From: Conoideocrella luteorostrata
Lineage: Eukaryota > Ascomycota > Sordariomycetes > Hypocreales > Clavicipitaceae
Length of the DNA stretch: 64,000 nucleotides
Direction: 5' to 3'
NCBI GenBank assembly: GCA_032433595.1
Contig: JASWJB010000021.1
Location: 62,001-126,000, forward strand
Notes under the pieces: generated by a model
What the model was told of the DNA's origin: nothing
Database searches by the model: none
Seen by the model: only the letters and a program-made list of their open reading frames with translations
In this document: positions 1-11,337 of the stretch, piece after piece
Numbering within the stretch: the stretch's first letter is position 1
Layout of the letters: the number at the start of each line of letters is the position of its first letter
Translations under genes and position numbers: made by a program

Positions 1-984
1 TATCTTGGCCATTTGAGTCGGGCGGAGGTACCACACGGTGGAGAGACGATGTCAGTGCACCATCAGACATAAAGCGCAAAGAGTCCCCAACATTTACAAC
101 AGCATGCCCCTTTCGAGGTGAGATGAAAGACCATTGAGTATCCCCCGGCAACATAGCTTGCAGACCCTCAGACTGAGAGAAAACAACAGTCAACGTTCCC
201 ATATCTGTATGTGCCATGTTCCCAATTTTCTCATCACTGCTGCCCCAGGCAAGATACTTTAGCATAGCCATGTTTGCGGAAGACGGTTGATCTTTCCGGT
301 GACAGTCTTTCAAGTCATATGGAAGCTTCAAAGCTTTTGACAGATTGGACAGGATGCAGTCGGTGTACGTATGAACCTCGCTCATGAATTTCTCAAAAAG
401 TGGCAAGTTTTCATCGATGGCCTGGGGTGCAGTAATAGTATCCTGTCCAAAGATACCGTTGTTATGAATCTACACTGCCGAATTAGTTCACTTCTCACAA
501 AATTGAAAGGTGATGAAGACATCAACCTTCCCTCATCCTGCTTTTTTTTAAGTGCGAGGAAAGTAGTCACTCACCGAAAAGCTCTCGTAGCCGTCCTTCT
601 TCCCGGCAAACGGTCCAACGGAACAGCCCACCTGCTTATAGCTAATGAGCATAATTTTAGTGTCGTTGTTCCGGCAAATACGCAGTCGTAAACGTGCGGG
701 CCAAAGGAAACATACCCGAAAAGCCTGGATGGCAGGTATTTCTCAGTGCTGTATTGCTCTTTTTCTTCTAATGGTAGCTTGAAAATTGACTTTCCAATAA
801 CAGCAAGCTCATCTACAAGCTTCAAAATCTCGCATGTAGATTCATGTCGGAAGTCAAGATAGAAGAACCCATTTTCTTCACAAGCGGACAGCAGGTCTTT
901 CACAACATCGACGCTTCCGGCAAGAAGCCCAGCCAGCGAGATCGATTTTAGATCTGCCTGTTTAGATGGCTCGATAGACCCCAT
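1..984 (-). CDS. 2-oxoglutarate/Fe(II)-dependent oxygenase, partial (3' end beyond window)
   Basis: Exons read on the minus strand: 984-682, 631-575 and 469 to beyond position 1. The introns 632-681 (50 bp) and 470-574 (105 bp) are GT-AG and keep phase 0. The start is the ATG at 984 (A at -3, G at +4); the frame is open upstream to 1053 but without another ATG. The N-terminal part has the non-haem dioxygenase signature ENGFFYLDF. The last exon carries the metal-binding HTD triad in GNMAHTDMGTLTVVF and the second histidine in LHRVVPP, followed by proline-rich sequence, as in isopenicillin N synthase-like enzymes. Such enzymes hydroxylate, desaturate or cyclise small molecules using 2-oxoglutarate and O2 in the cytosol. 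It is divergent from the aldolase gene, which suggests co-regulation. The substrate cannot be told. No disabling change is seen in the visible part. Confidence 0.85.
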
Positions 985-1943
985 ATTCAACGAGTTGGTT
1001 TGTAAAGTATAAGGTTGGAGTTTTTTTAGAATTTCTAAACAGTGAAAATCCACTTCAAAATATCTTTTAATTTTATATAGCCAGGTCTAGATTGTTGCAT
1101 TAGGTCAAATATTCTCTTCGACTGTCTCCAGAACTGGTACATCCTATCGTCCTTCATTGAGGACCAGCAGCTTCGAAGAACCCCTCTCGCGTCTTGGGGT
1201 GGCTAAAAATGCCGACGAGAGAAGATTACGTGTTCAGTTGGTCATGGCTACTGAGAGGGACTAACTTGAATTGGAGAATAAGGCATTTTCGTTCTGGGCG
1301 TATTAGAAAAATTAGTAACACCTAAGAGAACGATAGGACTTTCGTGTTCTACCATGCATCTAATTTGTGATATACGCCATCCGTTAATCGTTGATATGCG
1401 AGCTAGATAATCATTACAGCTATTACATCGTCCGCAATTACTCTATGGCTCTAGCTTTGGAATCCCGGAGAGTACACATTATTTTCCAATGCAGGTCAAG
1501 GTATGATAACGGAGCAAAATTATCACGGCAGCTGGCAAAAGCTGTGGTACAACTACCGTAGAGTAATAAGCTCCTACGCAAGATCAAAGCGACTTGAATT
1601 AGCAACGGAATTCATTTACTAGATCTATGAGGCAAAGTGGTCTACGAAGAAGTGTAACAGACGTGGCAAATCTAGCTATGACAAGCATACTAAGTAAATA
1701 GATCGAATAAAATCTGATGAGAAGTGACTATTGCAAACTAAAGGCGACTTAATTGTAGATTTGTTGGATATTTCTTTTTTTTGTTGCAATTTTGCAAGTC
1801 AATGTTGGAGGGTTTACACGTCGCTGGAAACGTGCGCTATGGGGCCAATTCGATACATATATGAGAGAATATGCTCATCTTTGGCTCGTTAAACACTTCC
1901 CTTGAATATCCTCATCACCCAAAATTCTCAAGAGAATCCCAAA
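985..1943. promoter_or_regulatory. Shared divergent promoter region
   Basis: About 960 bp between the oxygenase (-) and aldolase (+) start codons. It is AT-rich, with a TATA-like stretch (CATATATGAG) near 1857, some 90 bp upstream of the aldolase ATG. I see no gene, repeat or clear palindromic operator. A bidirectional promoter is inferred only from gene orientation. Confidence 0.4.
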
Positions 1944-3101
1944 ATGCACGAGACAGCGAGAGCTCTTAACACAAATGACTACAATGCTTTAAGCTTAGCT
2001 CAACCCACAGATTTCAAGTCTATGTTAAACTCTGGCAAGCTCCTTTGGGGCACGGGATGCCGGATACCCCATGAAGAAGCAGCGCGGATTATTGCTTCAA
2101 CACCTTATAACTTTTGTTTCATAGACGCGGTAGGCAACAGCGCTTAGGATGGCTATTCTGACTATACGATCGGCTGCTCATCAATTGTTTACACATAGGA
2201 GCACACCCCTCTAAACGCAACACTACTTGTCAACCTTATCCGTACGATTCAATATCACTCCAACGGCTCAATGGTGCCATTTGCGCGGATCCCAAGCTGC
2301 TCACCCGAGCTGATCAATTATGCTCTCAGCGCTGGCGCTGGGGGGGTAATGATGCCTCACATACAGAATGCCACACAAGCAGAGGAATTAGTCCGGTTAA
2401 CTCGGTTTCCGCCGATGGGCGACCGCAGCTTCCCTCCGGCAGCCTTGATCAACAAACAGCATAATACAACGCCAGAAGGTCAGACAGTCTATGATGTGTG
2501 GAACAATCACATAGCTGTTATCTGTCAAATTGAAGATCTTCAGGGGTTAGAAAATATTGAAGAGATTTGCAGAGTTCCAGGTGGTGTGTTAAGAACTTCC
2601 TTCTCCAGCAGTCTCTCAATTGAACGGAAACAAGAAAGGAAAAGAGAGAGTTCCGACGTTATTCGTGGGTATTCGCTCTTGCCAGTGTACGTACGCTAAT
2701 GCTGCTTATGTACAGTTGATGGCCTTTTCGTTGGTACCGGTGATTTGCGCATGTGCATGGGATTGGCCACTGGAACCTTCGATGGCGACGAACCCGTATT
2801 TGTCTCTGCCCTCCAGAAAATCCGAGACGCTGCGAAAGCCAATAAGCTCCCCATCATGGGATTTGGCATTTCACCTTCTACCCTTCTGCGTAGGATTGAG
2901 ATGGGGTGGAATGCGTTCATCATCCATGGTGACATCGATGCAATTTGCACGTCAGCTGCTCAGTCTTTGGACACGTATAGCGATGCTGCTAATCACCATC
3001 TATCTCTTGGGAGCAGAGTCAACGGTGGCGGCACCGCAAACACTTTGGCTCATGATTTTAAAACGGGAACAGAGGGCGGTGGGTTTTCGGGTCCATCTTA
3101 A
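1944..3101 (+). CDS. HpcH/HpaI-family aldolase (2-keto-3-deoxy acid aldolase type)
   Basis: Exons 1944-2129, 2199-2583 and 2716-3101; introns of 69 and 132 bp are GT-AG and phase-consistent, giving 318 aa. Family marks in order: FIDAEH across the first junction (catalytic histidine), PFARIP (phosphate/carboxylate-binding arginine), GAGGVMMPHI, CQIED (metal-binding glutamate), VPGVDGLFVGTGDL across the second junction. The second junction uses the GTGTGT donor at 2584, which rebuilds VPGVDG exactly. Length and order fit the class II pyruvate/oxaloacetate-dependent aldolases, which split or join a 2-oxo acid and an aldehyde with a divalent metal. A TTG-initiated extension back to 1902 is rejected because the ATG at 1944 has A at -3. 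Probably cytosolic, as no targeting signal is visible. It faces the oxygenase and is followed by the CoA ligase on the same strand. The true substrate is unknown. Confidence 0.87.
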
Positions 3102-3653
3102 GTTGTGAGCCATAAAACAGACAGGGAGATATCTTTATTAAAGACCTATATGGATTTTTTATGTTATTAGAATAATCTAATCTTCCTCTCGCCTCGCGTC
3201 TAGTTTTCTCGTTCTTCCACGCTTGACCATTAAATCGTTCCTCGATAAAAGTGTAGAATCTTTTTACTGGAGATGACGCGCTGAGACTCTGGTTACGGTA
3301 GCATCGGGTCTATTGCGGTAGGCGTAACCTGTAGCATTACGTCATTAATTGCCTATGGGTAGTGACAGTCACATACTGTCCGTCTGACAACCATGTAAGT
3401 CTATGGTTGCGACGACGTTGGGTAGACAAAGTCTTGGGCTCGAGCAGAATCCTGTAATAAATGAGCAAAATATAATCATTTGTCATTTAGCCTCAATAAT
3501 GAAGAGTGAATGCCACTGTATCTGCGAGGTCAATGGTTAGCTACAAGTAGCTTGTCACGTGCGCAGCTATATATCAGAGAAGTACAAAGCGCGAACACTC
3601 TCCAGATACTCCTGAGCTTTTAAACCTATAACAAATTTGCAGCTCCTAACAAC
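3102..3653. other. Intergenic region upstream of the CoA ligase
   Basis: 552 bp with no coding signal. It has a TATA-like CTATATATCAG near 3567, about 85 bp before the ligase ATG, and a GTCACGTGCGC block just upstream of that containing the CACGTG E-box. It probably holds the aldolase 3' UTR and the ligase promoter. Confidence 0.35.
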
Positions 3654-5586
3654 ATGGTACTTCCAAATACCGTTCTACCTGATGACCCCGTCTTTCGTAG
3701 ACTGCTACAAGTTGCCACTCATAGAAGAGGTAACCCTATTGTTGATGACCGTTGCCGCGACACGCAGTTTGATTATTGCCACATTCTCCATGGCACTGTT
3801 ACCCTTGTACAAAAGCTTCGAAGAGTTCTTGACAGGTCTATTTTGGATAATCGTGGTGGGTTTTATGTCGCTGTGTTGGCCCCCAATAGCTATGAATTTA
3901 TTGTTGCGGTCCTCGCTGTCTTAGCTCTGGGTGGTGTAATTGTACCAATGCGTGAGTCTCTGCATCAATTTGTTAGGAGTCAAGTGATTAATGATAGCTC
4001 TTTGAAACAAATAGCGACAGGGTCGCTCCCAGCCGAAGCAGCGTATATCTTACGGCAATGCGATGCATGCTATGTGCTTGTCGGGTCCGAACAAGTCGAT
4101 CTCCTTGCTCAGATCCAAAAGGAGGTCAAAATACCTTCTCTTGTCATTAAGAGCCAGATTGACGACGCCAACAGCCTGCTGCCAATCACTTCCTATACTC
4201 TTGATCCAGCGATTGCAGTGTCTGAAGATTGCCCTAGCATATTGTTCTTTACGTCTGGAACGAGTGGCCCTCCGAAAGGTGTTCTCCACGCCCGTCGGAC
4301 CATCAACAAGTATACTCAGCTCGATGAAATGGGGCCAAATGATGAGATTTGTCTCATACCCAGAGGAGCATTCTGGTCTATTTACTTCACTAAAATTTTC
4401 CAAATGCTTCTGATCGGAGTTCGCATCGAGATCCATAATTTCGGTCGAAATTATAACCTTATCTGGGAGAAACTCCGTGAGCGAACCGGCACAAAAATTG
4501 TCTTGTCTCCCACCTTTTGGTATGGTATGATGGAATACTTTCATAAACACATCTCGAAACTGCCGGAGCCCACAATCAGTGAGTATGTCCAGGGGGTTCA
4601 ATATCTTCGCGATGCATGCGCAACTGGAGCTATGCCTTCCACTCGTATTAAGAAATTTTGGCAAGACCTACGTGGTGGAAGGCCACTGAAAGTGCAATAT
4701 GGGTCTACGGAAACGCAAGAAATTTCTATTTGCGATGAAGAATTCTGTAATGTGGAGGTAAGACATCCAAAAGTATGTGTTAGACTCTGCTGACACCTGC
4801 GTTTCTCAAGGGAGACTTGGGAAAACCGTTTCCGAATGTGACTATGAAACTATCGGAAGGCGAAGAAGGGGAGGTGCTTGTGAAGACTCCATCCTTATTT
4901 CTTGGGTATAAGTCTCATTCAAGCCCTTTCAAATAAGATTATACGGCATACACTAACGAAGGCGGGTAACATCAGCTATTTAAACTCCCCGGATTCGTCG
5001 GCAATGTGTTTCGACTCCGACGGATTCTTCAAGACTGGGGATCTGGCCATCCGCCAGAATGGACGTTACATCTTCAAAGGAAGAGCAAACATGGACTGTT
5101 AGCATTAGTCCCTCTCCCGTGCCCGCTTACCCTGGGAATTAAAATCTGACACTTACTTTTAACGCAGTGTTCAAATTCTATACGTACAAAGTCCCACGAA
5201 TGAATGTTGAATCCAGTCTGATTGCGCTTCCTTACGTCTCGGAGGGTTACGTTATGCCAGTGACAGATCCGCAGTGCGACACTCGGGTGGCCGCCCTGGT
5301 GCGTCTCTACGATTGTCATCATGAGATTGATCTCAGCACTATCAGAAGTGACCTTTCGAAGGATGTGCCCGCTTATCAGTTGCCCTCTGTGCTTCGCATT
5401 TTGAGAGAAGGTGAAATGGTTCCACGAACATGGTCAGACAAAATTGCAATGAGGACTGCAATTCGGATGTTTTTCCCCCAAGATAGCGAGGAACGGCTCA
5501 TTGGAGAGTCGGTAGAAGTTATGGATGTCAGTGAATTCATGAAAATGGGAACTGCAAAGCTGTGGGATCGGTCAGGAATCCGGTAG
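3654..5586 (+). CDS. Adenylate-forming acyl/aryl-CoA ligase (AMP-binding superfamily)
   Basis: Exons 3654-3951, 4021-4757, 4811-4905, 4976-5097 and 5168-5586 give 556 aa. The first intron (69 bp, GTGAGT...CAG) has no in-frame stop, so it is hidden in the open frame; removing it deletes 23 residues that interrupt the conserved VPM-SLPAEAAYIL stretch. The others (53, 70 and 70 bp) each restore family motifs. Motifs: P-loop FFTSGTSGPPKG near residues 176-186, YGSTET, FFKTGDLA, the hinge-region GRANMD, and a late lysine in PRTWSDK at the A10 position. This fits enzymes that activate a carboxylic acid as acyl-AMP and pass it to CoA (benzoate or 4-coumarate CoA-ligase type). There is no peroxisomal SKL ending. 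It lies downstream of the aldolase on the same strand and converges with the aminotransferase. No carrier-protein domain is seen, so an NRPS-like role is unlikely. Confidence 0.87.
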
Positions 5587-6100
5587 CTGATTCCGCGCAA
5601 ATATTTGAAGAAACTATTAGCAGCCTCGTTGAAATAGATACCGGAAGGAAAAATGATCTTTGCAGCCGTCCACCAGCCGTGAATACACAAGCGCGAACCA
5701 GGAGCTGAATTAACGGTCATACTGTCATTAGTCTTGTCAAAACATTACGAAATATAATTTTCGCTTCTTGCGCCAACCCAAATATAACTTGAGCAATTCT
5801 GTACAACGATGTTGAATCATATATTTTCAATCATACAATCTAGTAATTTAGATTAGACAAATTTTACAACATGCAACTAGTCCAATAGCGATTCAGTTTT
5901 ACCCCGATTGTAAAACGCACTTTGGTCCATTGTGTTTAAATTAATGGGGCTACAGCTGACTCCCCAGAGATATGGAGGAAAGTTGTTAACAACTCCCTAG
6001 TCACAATTTCTTAACGGACATAAGTAATTCTTCCAGATCTCTGACTTCTCCCAGACCCTAACTAGCCCGGCTTTCCACCTTCGACACAATGAAAATTGGT
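5587..6100. other. Convergent intergenic region
   Basis: 514 bp between the stop codons of the CoA ligase (+) and the aminotransferase (-). The sequence becomes AT-rich after 5740. Just after the ligase stop the frame stays open for 16 codons (5587-5634), but this has no homology I recognise and is taken as 3' UTR. Nothing else is seen. Confidence 0.4.
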
Positions 6101-7560
6101 CTATATAGTGCTAGAGAGGCTTGGAAGCAGTTCGATACACTCCTTAATGATCTTAACGGCCTGTTCAATTTCGTGCTCGGTGACGACGAGGGGAGGTGCG
6201 ATGCGAATAACGCCCGTACGACTAGATTTGAGCTTGGGAGTGTTTAGAATGAGTTAGATCAAATAAGGACATAGTGAGTAAATACTTACCAACAAGCCCT
6301 TCTTTCTCATCAACTCGCACAGTTCTATGCCAGAATGTCCATTGGTCTTAGACTGGTCGATGACGATTGCGTTTAGAAGACCTCTTCCTCGCACAGTTTG
6401 AATAACAGGATTTTGAGCTTGTACAGACTTCAAGCTGTCACGGAGAGAATTGCCGAGGTTCTCAGCCCGTTCGACTAGACATTCCTCATCGAGAACTTCG
6501 AGGGCACGCATGGCGACTGCTGTCCCAAGCGGATTCCCACCATATGTTGACCCATGCGTTCCAGGCTCAACAGTGAGAATCGCTTCATTGCTACCCAAAA
6601 CACAAGAGACAGGGTACATACCACCAGTCATGGTCTTACCCAATAGAACCAGATCAGGCTTGATTCCACTCCAGTAGTGGCCGAGAAGCTTTCCGGTTCG
6701 CGCAATGCCGGTCTGAATTTCATCGCAAATTAGAAGAACGTTATACTCATCGCAAAGGGCTCTTGCCTCTTGAAGATAATCGTCATCCGCCACAATTACG
6801 CCAGCATCTCCTTGAATTGGCTCTACCAAGAAGGCAGCCAGGTTGGCGCCTGCTGACTGAAATGCCTCCCGTAGTACTGCCTTATCGTTATAGGTGATAA
6901 GCCTATTCGTTCCAGGAATATAACAGCTAATATTAGGAACCAAAGGACCATAATTATCGCGAGACTGTGTATCGGAAGCCAGAGAAATAGTGGCGATCTA
7001 TTAAAAACAACTATATGTCAACTGCGTTCATTTAAAGCTACGTCATTAAATATCGGAGTACTAACTGTGCGTCCATGGTGGTTTCCCGCCGCCCCGAGAA
7101 TAATAGCTTCATTTTCGGGAACACCCTTGACTTTGTAAGCCCACTTCCGAGCGACTTTCATTGCAGTCTCGGCCGCCTCCGCACCCGTACTTGATGGTAG
7201 TACTCTATCGTAGCCGAAAGTTTTGGTCATCATTGCGGCAAACTGGGGATATACGTCGTTATGGAATGCGCGCGACGTCAGCGTTAATCTTGAGGCTTGG
7301 TCAACAAGCGCAGCTACGAGTTTTGGATGGCAGTGCCCATGGTTGAGGGCAGTGGAAGCGGAGTGAAAGTCAAGATACTTAATGCCCTCCGGATCCCAAA
7401 CGGACGCTCCCTGAGCACGGGATATCACAATTGGCAGTGATTGGTAGTTTAAAGCAGAGAAGTCCTTCTCAGCCTGGAGGGCAATATCGGTCGTGGGAGC
7501 GTGATGAGCAATTGCAACAGTTCTTCTCGCGTGCTTCTCCTTGCTATCGTTGGAGGACAT
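6101..7560 (-). CDS. Ornithine aminotransferase (class III, PLP-dependent)
   Basis: Exons on the minus strand: 7560-7066, 6997-6290 and 6232-6101 (introns of 68 and 57 bp; phase 0), giving 444 aa, the usual length for ornithine aminotransferases. Typical marks: GNHHGRT across intron 1, [26 protein letters not shown] (PLP-binding Asp near 257), [14 protein letters not shown] (Schiff-base Lys near 286), [11 protein letters not shown] and [13 protein letters not shown]. The enzyme moves the delta-amino group of ornithine to 2-oxoglutarate, giving glutamate semialdehyde and glutamate; it is normally cytosolic in fungi. It could be the housekeeping arginine-catabolism gene, or a paralogue recruited to the neighbouring putative cluster. 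No catalytic residue is missing. An 83-bp repeat (7662-7744) sits about 100 bp upstream of its ATG. Confidence 0.9.
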
Positions 7561-7661
7561 GACTATTTATCGTACAAGATAGCTTATGCAAAAGAAAATA
7601 ATATAACTTTCAGAAAAAACTGAATAAAAGAAAGAGCAGAGGATAAGGTTCATATATACCA

Positions 7662-7744
7662 TGTCAGAGGAAAATATAAGCCTATTTAAGGGTCATAACT
7701 GCAAATGAAAAGTGGCCTCTGGCTACACCATTCTTTGTGTGACA
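7662..7744 (-). repeat. TGTCA...TGACA mini-element, copy 1
   Basis: 83 bp starting TGTCA and ending TGACA. It matches the reverse complement of 13426-13509 along its whole length, with the block AAGTGGCCTCTGGCTAC identical in both. No clear target duplication is visible here (TACCA on the left, CACTA on the right), unlike copy 2. It sits in the promoter region of the ornithine aminotransferase gene. Confidence 0.6.
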
Positions 7745-8988
7745 CACTATCAAGAATGTGTGAGGTTATGCTCAAACCTAAAGAAGCTAGACCTTACTTC
7801 GATAGCATTTACTTATCCTGCCAGTATGAAGAGCGACGACTAATATCAAGGGTACATTACAATACATGCCAGGGCAGCTCCGATATACTAAAAGAACATC
7901 TTACCATATACGGAGTAGTTGCGCCCACAAGCACCGCAGGGGACATAAGTCCATTGTTGATATCAGACGGTTCATATAATCCATTGCATTTGAATGCTAG
8001 GTTATGCCTCCTATGTGCTAGTGATTGGCCTCAACAAAATCTTGTTAGTTGATCAAGTACACGGTAGATATGCGCAACTCAATGAACAACCTCACAGGAT
8101 GCTAATGGACGTCACGGTCCGCTACATTACACCAGGGCAAACACAGATAGGACTAATCGTCGCCACTACGGCAAATGATATAAGCGGCTATTAGCATCTG
8201 AAAGGTATAATCTTCCTAGTCCTTGTATTAACGCCTGGTCTGATTATTGATTGAAAAATTTAATAATGAGGCAAATTCGCACACGAGAGCAAGTGTGTGA
8301 AATATTCTCCCTCGGAATTAAACATAAGCGTAGCTATTTGACATAGTCGAGAAATCTTCATCTTATTACAAACTAGTTTATGGCGTCTTAAGGCTCTAGC
8401 TAATTGTGATAACGCTAAAGCATTATGTAGCGGGGCGATTAGCAGGGCCGGCATGTAATAATAAAGGCGCATAAGAGTTATTGGTCGGGCCGGCCCAAGG
8501 GTCAAGAGCAAACACACTCAATACAAGCCTCAAAGCTAGGGCATGACGTACCAAGAGTTGGAATTGATTGCACGCTCCGCTACCGCGCCTCGTGAGCTGG
8601 ATGAGAAATGCATTTTGAGGTGAATCTCATTCAAACTTGGGTTAATTTTTTTTCTTTTTAGCGCTGGATGTAGGCAAGTCCTCGAATGAGAAGTGTGTGG
8701 TCGTAAAGTGCCGGAAAATCTAACGAAATCACTGTAGGTTACATAGACGCCCCGCATTACCGCTTTTGCTTGCATGCTTGCGATGTCGGTAGTTACATTC
8801 GCTAGATTGCGCATAAAAAAAGGCACAGAAATGTGAATGTCAAATATTTCGTCTTGATTTACTAAGACTTACTTAATAATAATATGGGAGAGCTCAATAT
8901 CTGCATTGTATTTACTCACTTACCTACTCTATATGCGCTGGGTTCTCGTACCAACCAACGGAGCTCCGTAAGTACGAGACGTATCAAT
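7745..8988. other. Intergenic region, no convincing gene
   Basis: About 1.2 kb. Short open frames exist on both strands (for example 7994-8194 and 8536-8826), but none shows a recognisable domain, splice structure or coding bias. It carries one TACGGAGTA motif at 7909-7917. Probably the promoter region of the dehydratase gene plus decayed DNA. Confidence 0.35.
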
Positions 8989-10113
8989 ATGAAAAATAGA
9001 CGCGCTGTCACACGGGAAATTCCACAGCAAAAGTGCTTCCTCCCATCTATAGCAACAATGTCCCTAGGCTCCTCAACGCTACATGCTCTCGATACGAAAC
9101 TCAAAGTCGCAGCCGCCAAAGGTTTTATCGGTATAGAGATGTACTGGGACGATCTCCTCCAGTATTCCCTCTTATTCCGCAATAAAATGACGTCGTATAA
9201 TACATATGGAGCCACGGAAAACAGTTTCGCTATTTTCGAAGCCGCTGACGATATCGCCAACTTGGCAGCTAGGCTTCGCCTAAAAATTATATCACTACAG
9301 CCGTTCCGCAACTTCGACGGTTTAACGAACCCTGATCTCCGGGAGAAACGACTAGAAGAGTTCAGGCTCTGGCTGGCTATAGCTCGTCGACTCGGCTCGG
9401 ACATAATCGGCGTGCCGAGTACGCTGCCTACGGTTGATGCGGCGGATTATACTGGAAATCGTCACACCGCTGCGGCAGATTTGGCAAAATTATCGCGACT
9501 AGCAGAGGCCCAGGGCATACGTGTTGCCTATGAGAATTTATGCTTCGCAGCATACGTTAAGGATTGGCATCAGGCTTGGGAGAGAATACAACTCGCCCGC
9601 CAGCCTGAGAACCTGCTCTTTCTTCCAGATACCTTCAACCTCTGCGGTCAGACATATATGGATCCCGAAGAGACGTGTGGTAAAAGGCCTAATGCGACGA
9701 TCGAGTTACGAAGGTCCCTCCAAAGACTTGTTGACACCGTTCCTATGCACAGAATGCCGTTGCTGCAAGTTGCTGATGCAGAACTACCTGACTCCCCACT
9801 AACCCACGACCACTCTTGGCGTAAAGAGGCGGGATTGGTCCCGCTTATGGCTCTGAGTCGGAATGCTAGGCTGTTCCCGTTCGAGGAGAAAGGGTATTTA
9901 CCTATCTCAAGCGTCGTTCAGTCGCTAGTGAATGCCGGATGGGAAGGATGGGTAAGCATGGAGGTATTTTCAAGAACTACAGCGGTGGAAGGAGAAGAGA
10001 CAATTTGGGAGCATGCGACGAGGGCATGGAGGAGCTGGGAGAGGTTAGCAGGTTCTATGGGTTGGCAAGTTCGGCCACTAATAGAAATAACAAATAACTC
10101 GTTTCCTGCTTAG
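8989..10113 (+). CDS. 3-dehydroshikimate dehydratase-like TIM-barrel enzyme
   Basis: A single open exon; the ATG at 8989 gives 374 aa. An upstream in-frame ATG at 8884 would add 35 residues without conserved features and is less likely. The core begins PSIATMSLGSS, followed by AAAKGFIGIEMYWDDL, LQPFRNFDG, LGSDIIGVPST, GIRVAYENLCF (metal-binding Glu) and NLLFLPDTFN (metal-binding Asp), and ends with GWVSMEVFSR (late Glu). This is the layout of fungal quinate-pathway dehydroshikimate dehydratases within the sugar-isomerase/AP-endonuclease-2 superfamily. Such enzymes turn 3-dehydroshikimate into protocatechuate. In fungi the gene occurs both in the quinate catabolic cluster and in secondary-metabolite clusters. 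Here it follows an acyl-CoA ligase and an oxygenase that could use an aromatic acid, but that link is inference. Confidence 0.82.
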   Translation: MKNRRAVTREIPQQKCFLPSIATMSLGSSTLHALDTKLKVAAAKGFIGIEMYWDDLLQYSLLFRNKMTSYNTYGATENSFAIFEAADDIANLAARLRLKIISLQPFRNFDGLTNPDLREKRLEEFRLWLAIARRLGSDIIGVPSTLPTVDAADYTGNRHTAAADLAKLSRLAEAQGIRVAYENLCFAAYVKDWHQAWERIQLARQPENLLFLPDTFNLCGQTYMDPEETCGKRPNATIELRRSLQRLVDTVPMHRMPLLQVADAELPDSPLTHDHSWRKEAGLVPLMALSRNARLFPFEEKGYLPISSVVQSLVNAGWEGWVSMEVFSRTTAVEGEETIWEHATRAWRSWERLAGSMGWQVRPLIEITNNSFPA

Positions 10114-11042
10114 GCGAAAGGTTGAAGGTGTGAACGGGTACAAATAGTAGTTAGTAGCTGTTGTTCTCATGAGGAGCAAGCTATGGTTAGTCAAATTAGT
10201 GAAGATATACTTGTATTCTAGTTTGATGAGGAGGAACTAGACCTCTTCTTATATATAGTTTCTAGCTAGGAATTCTTGGGATATTTATGATTTTTGGTGA
10301 TAGTGGTAGTAGACGGTCTCAAGGTTAGCTCGTAAAGCTTGAACGCAATGTCTATTATATCCCAGACAGGCAAATGCGTGACCAATGTGCTGTCTGTTTC
10401 GTTCAGCTGATATGCAAGTCGTGGGTAAGGATATAAGCGACGGTGAAGAGGAGGATGCGTCGAGAGAGAGCGCACGCTATCGTTCTGGTTGTAATTGAAC
10501 CGCTTGCATGATCGCTTAATGCTTTCTCGACGTGTTCTACAAAATCTCGTTTTACCGAACCTTCGAACCAATTCGTGGAGTTGTCGACCTTTCTTTGAAC
10601 CTTTCGTGCTTCAAGCAACTAAAAAATACATTGTTGGAATATCCATTCAAGGCACGTGGGCACGTCACGTGGCCACTCTGGCGCGTCTCGTATATACAGC
10701 GCGGGTATAGATATTCATCTTCATCTTCTCTTCTTTTTCTAGACATGCCTAATGAATTGAATACTTTGTTTATTGTTTTGCTTCACCTTCTGGTACCAGC
10801 TACTCGAAGCCCTGTGCTTCCTACACTAGCGACCAGAGATAACGCCACCTTGTTGGGATAAATAGGAGAGGTTCAAAATGATTTGCATTATGGGAAGAGC
10901 TGTGTTACAGTGATGATTGAAGAAAAATCTCTTGTCTGACAGCCTCGTCAAAATCCCCCTACAATCCGTGACACGCCTGTCTTAGGTTCCTGCCCGAGGC
11001 CAAGAGGCCACGGACCCTTTCTCTCACTGCTCGTGCATCCAC
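10114..11042. other. Intergenic region with a short ORF behind a promoter-like stretch
   Basis: About 930 bp. At 10689-10743 a TATA-like GTATATACAGC and a pyrimidine-rich run precede an ATG at 10744, which opens a 38-aa hydrophobic frame (MPNELNTLFIVLLHLL...) ending at 10860. The start resembles the N-terminus of F-box or ankyrin proteins, but nothing follows, so it may be the stub of a lost gene. No other feature is seen. Confidence 0.25.
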
Positions 11043-11047
11043 ATATC

Positions 11048-11337
11048 TGTTCAGACTCGAGATGCTCGTCTTCGCGATAAGTGCCGTAAATAGCTAGAAC
11101 CTATCACATGGTCACATCTATCGGATAAGAAAGGTTATTTGTGCTGAGAATCGGAGGAATTTGGTCAAGCTGAAAATACGAGGACACGAGGCCTGTAAAA
11201 TAACACAAATAGGTGGATTTCAGGCTCTTCAAGAAGTTCAGATTCAAAAATATCAATCAATTCAGTCAGAATAACATCCTTCTATTCCTATAAATTTCCA
11301 GTGCTCCAAAATTGCTCAAAGTGCACATAACGCAACA
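11048..11337 (+). mobile_element. Solo LTR, Ty1/copia type (family D), with target duplication
   Basis: 290 bp beginning TGTTCAGACTCG and ending CACATAACGCAACA. It is flanked by the perfect 5-bp duplication ATATC (11043-11047 and 11338-11342). Its last ~110 bp resemble the ends of the LTRs at 16377-16689 and 40274-40575 (shared CTATTCCT, AAATTGCTC and CACATAACGCAACA). The beginning is diverged. No internal region is present, so it is a solo LTR left after recombination. Confidence 0.85.

Noticed and set aside
571..1053. Single-exon reading of the oxygenase N-terminus starting at 1053
   Set aside because: The codon at 1053 is GTG, and the downstream part reads in the wrong frame unless the 50-bp intron 632-681 is removed. 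The ATG at 984 is better.
1902..2147. Aldolase start at 1902
   Set aside because: That codon is TTG; the ATG at 1944 has a good context.
5587..5634. Readthrough extension of the CoA ligase past its TAG
   Set aside because: The extra 16 codons do not extend any conserved region, since the late A10-type lysine lies well before the stop.
9524..9802. Second frame inside the dehydratase gene
   Set aside because: A shadow of the real reading frame, without motifs.
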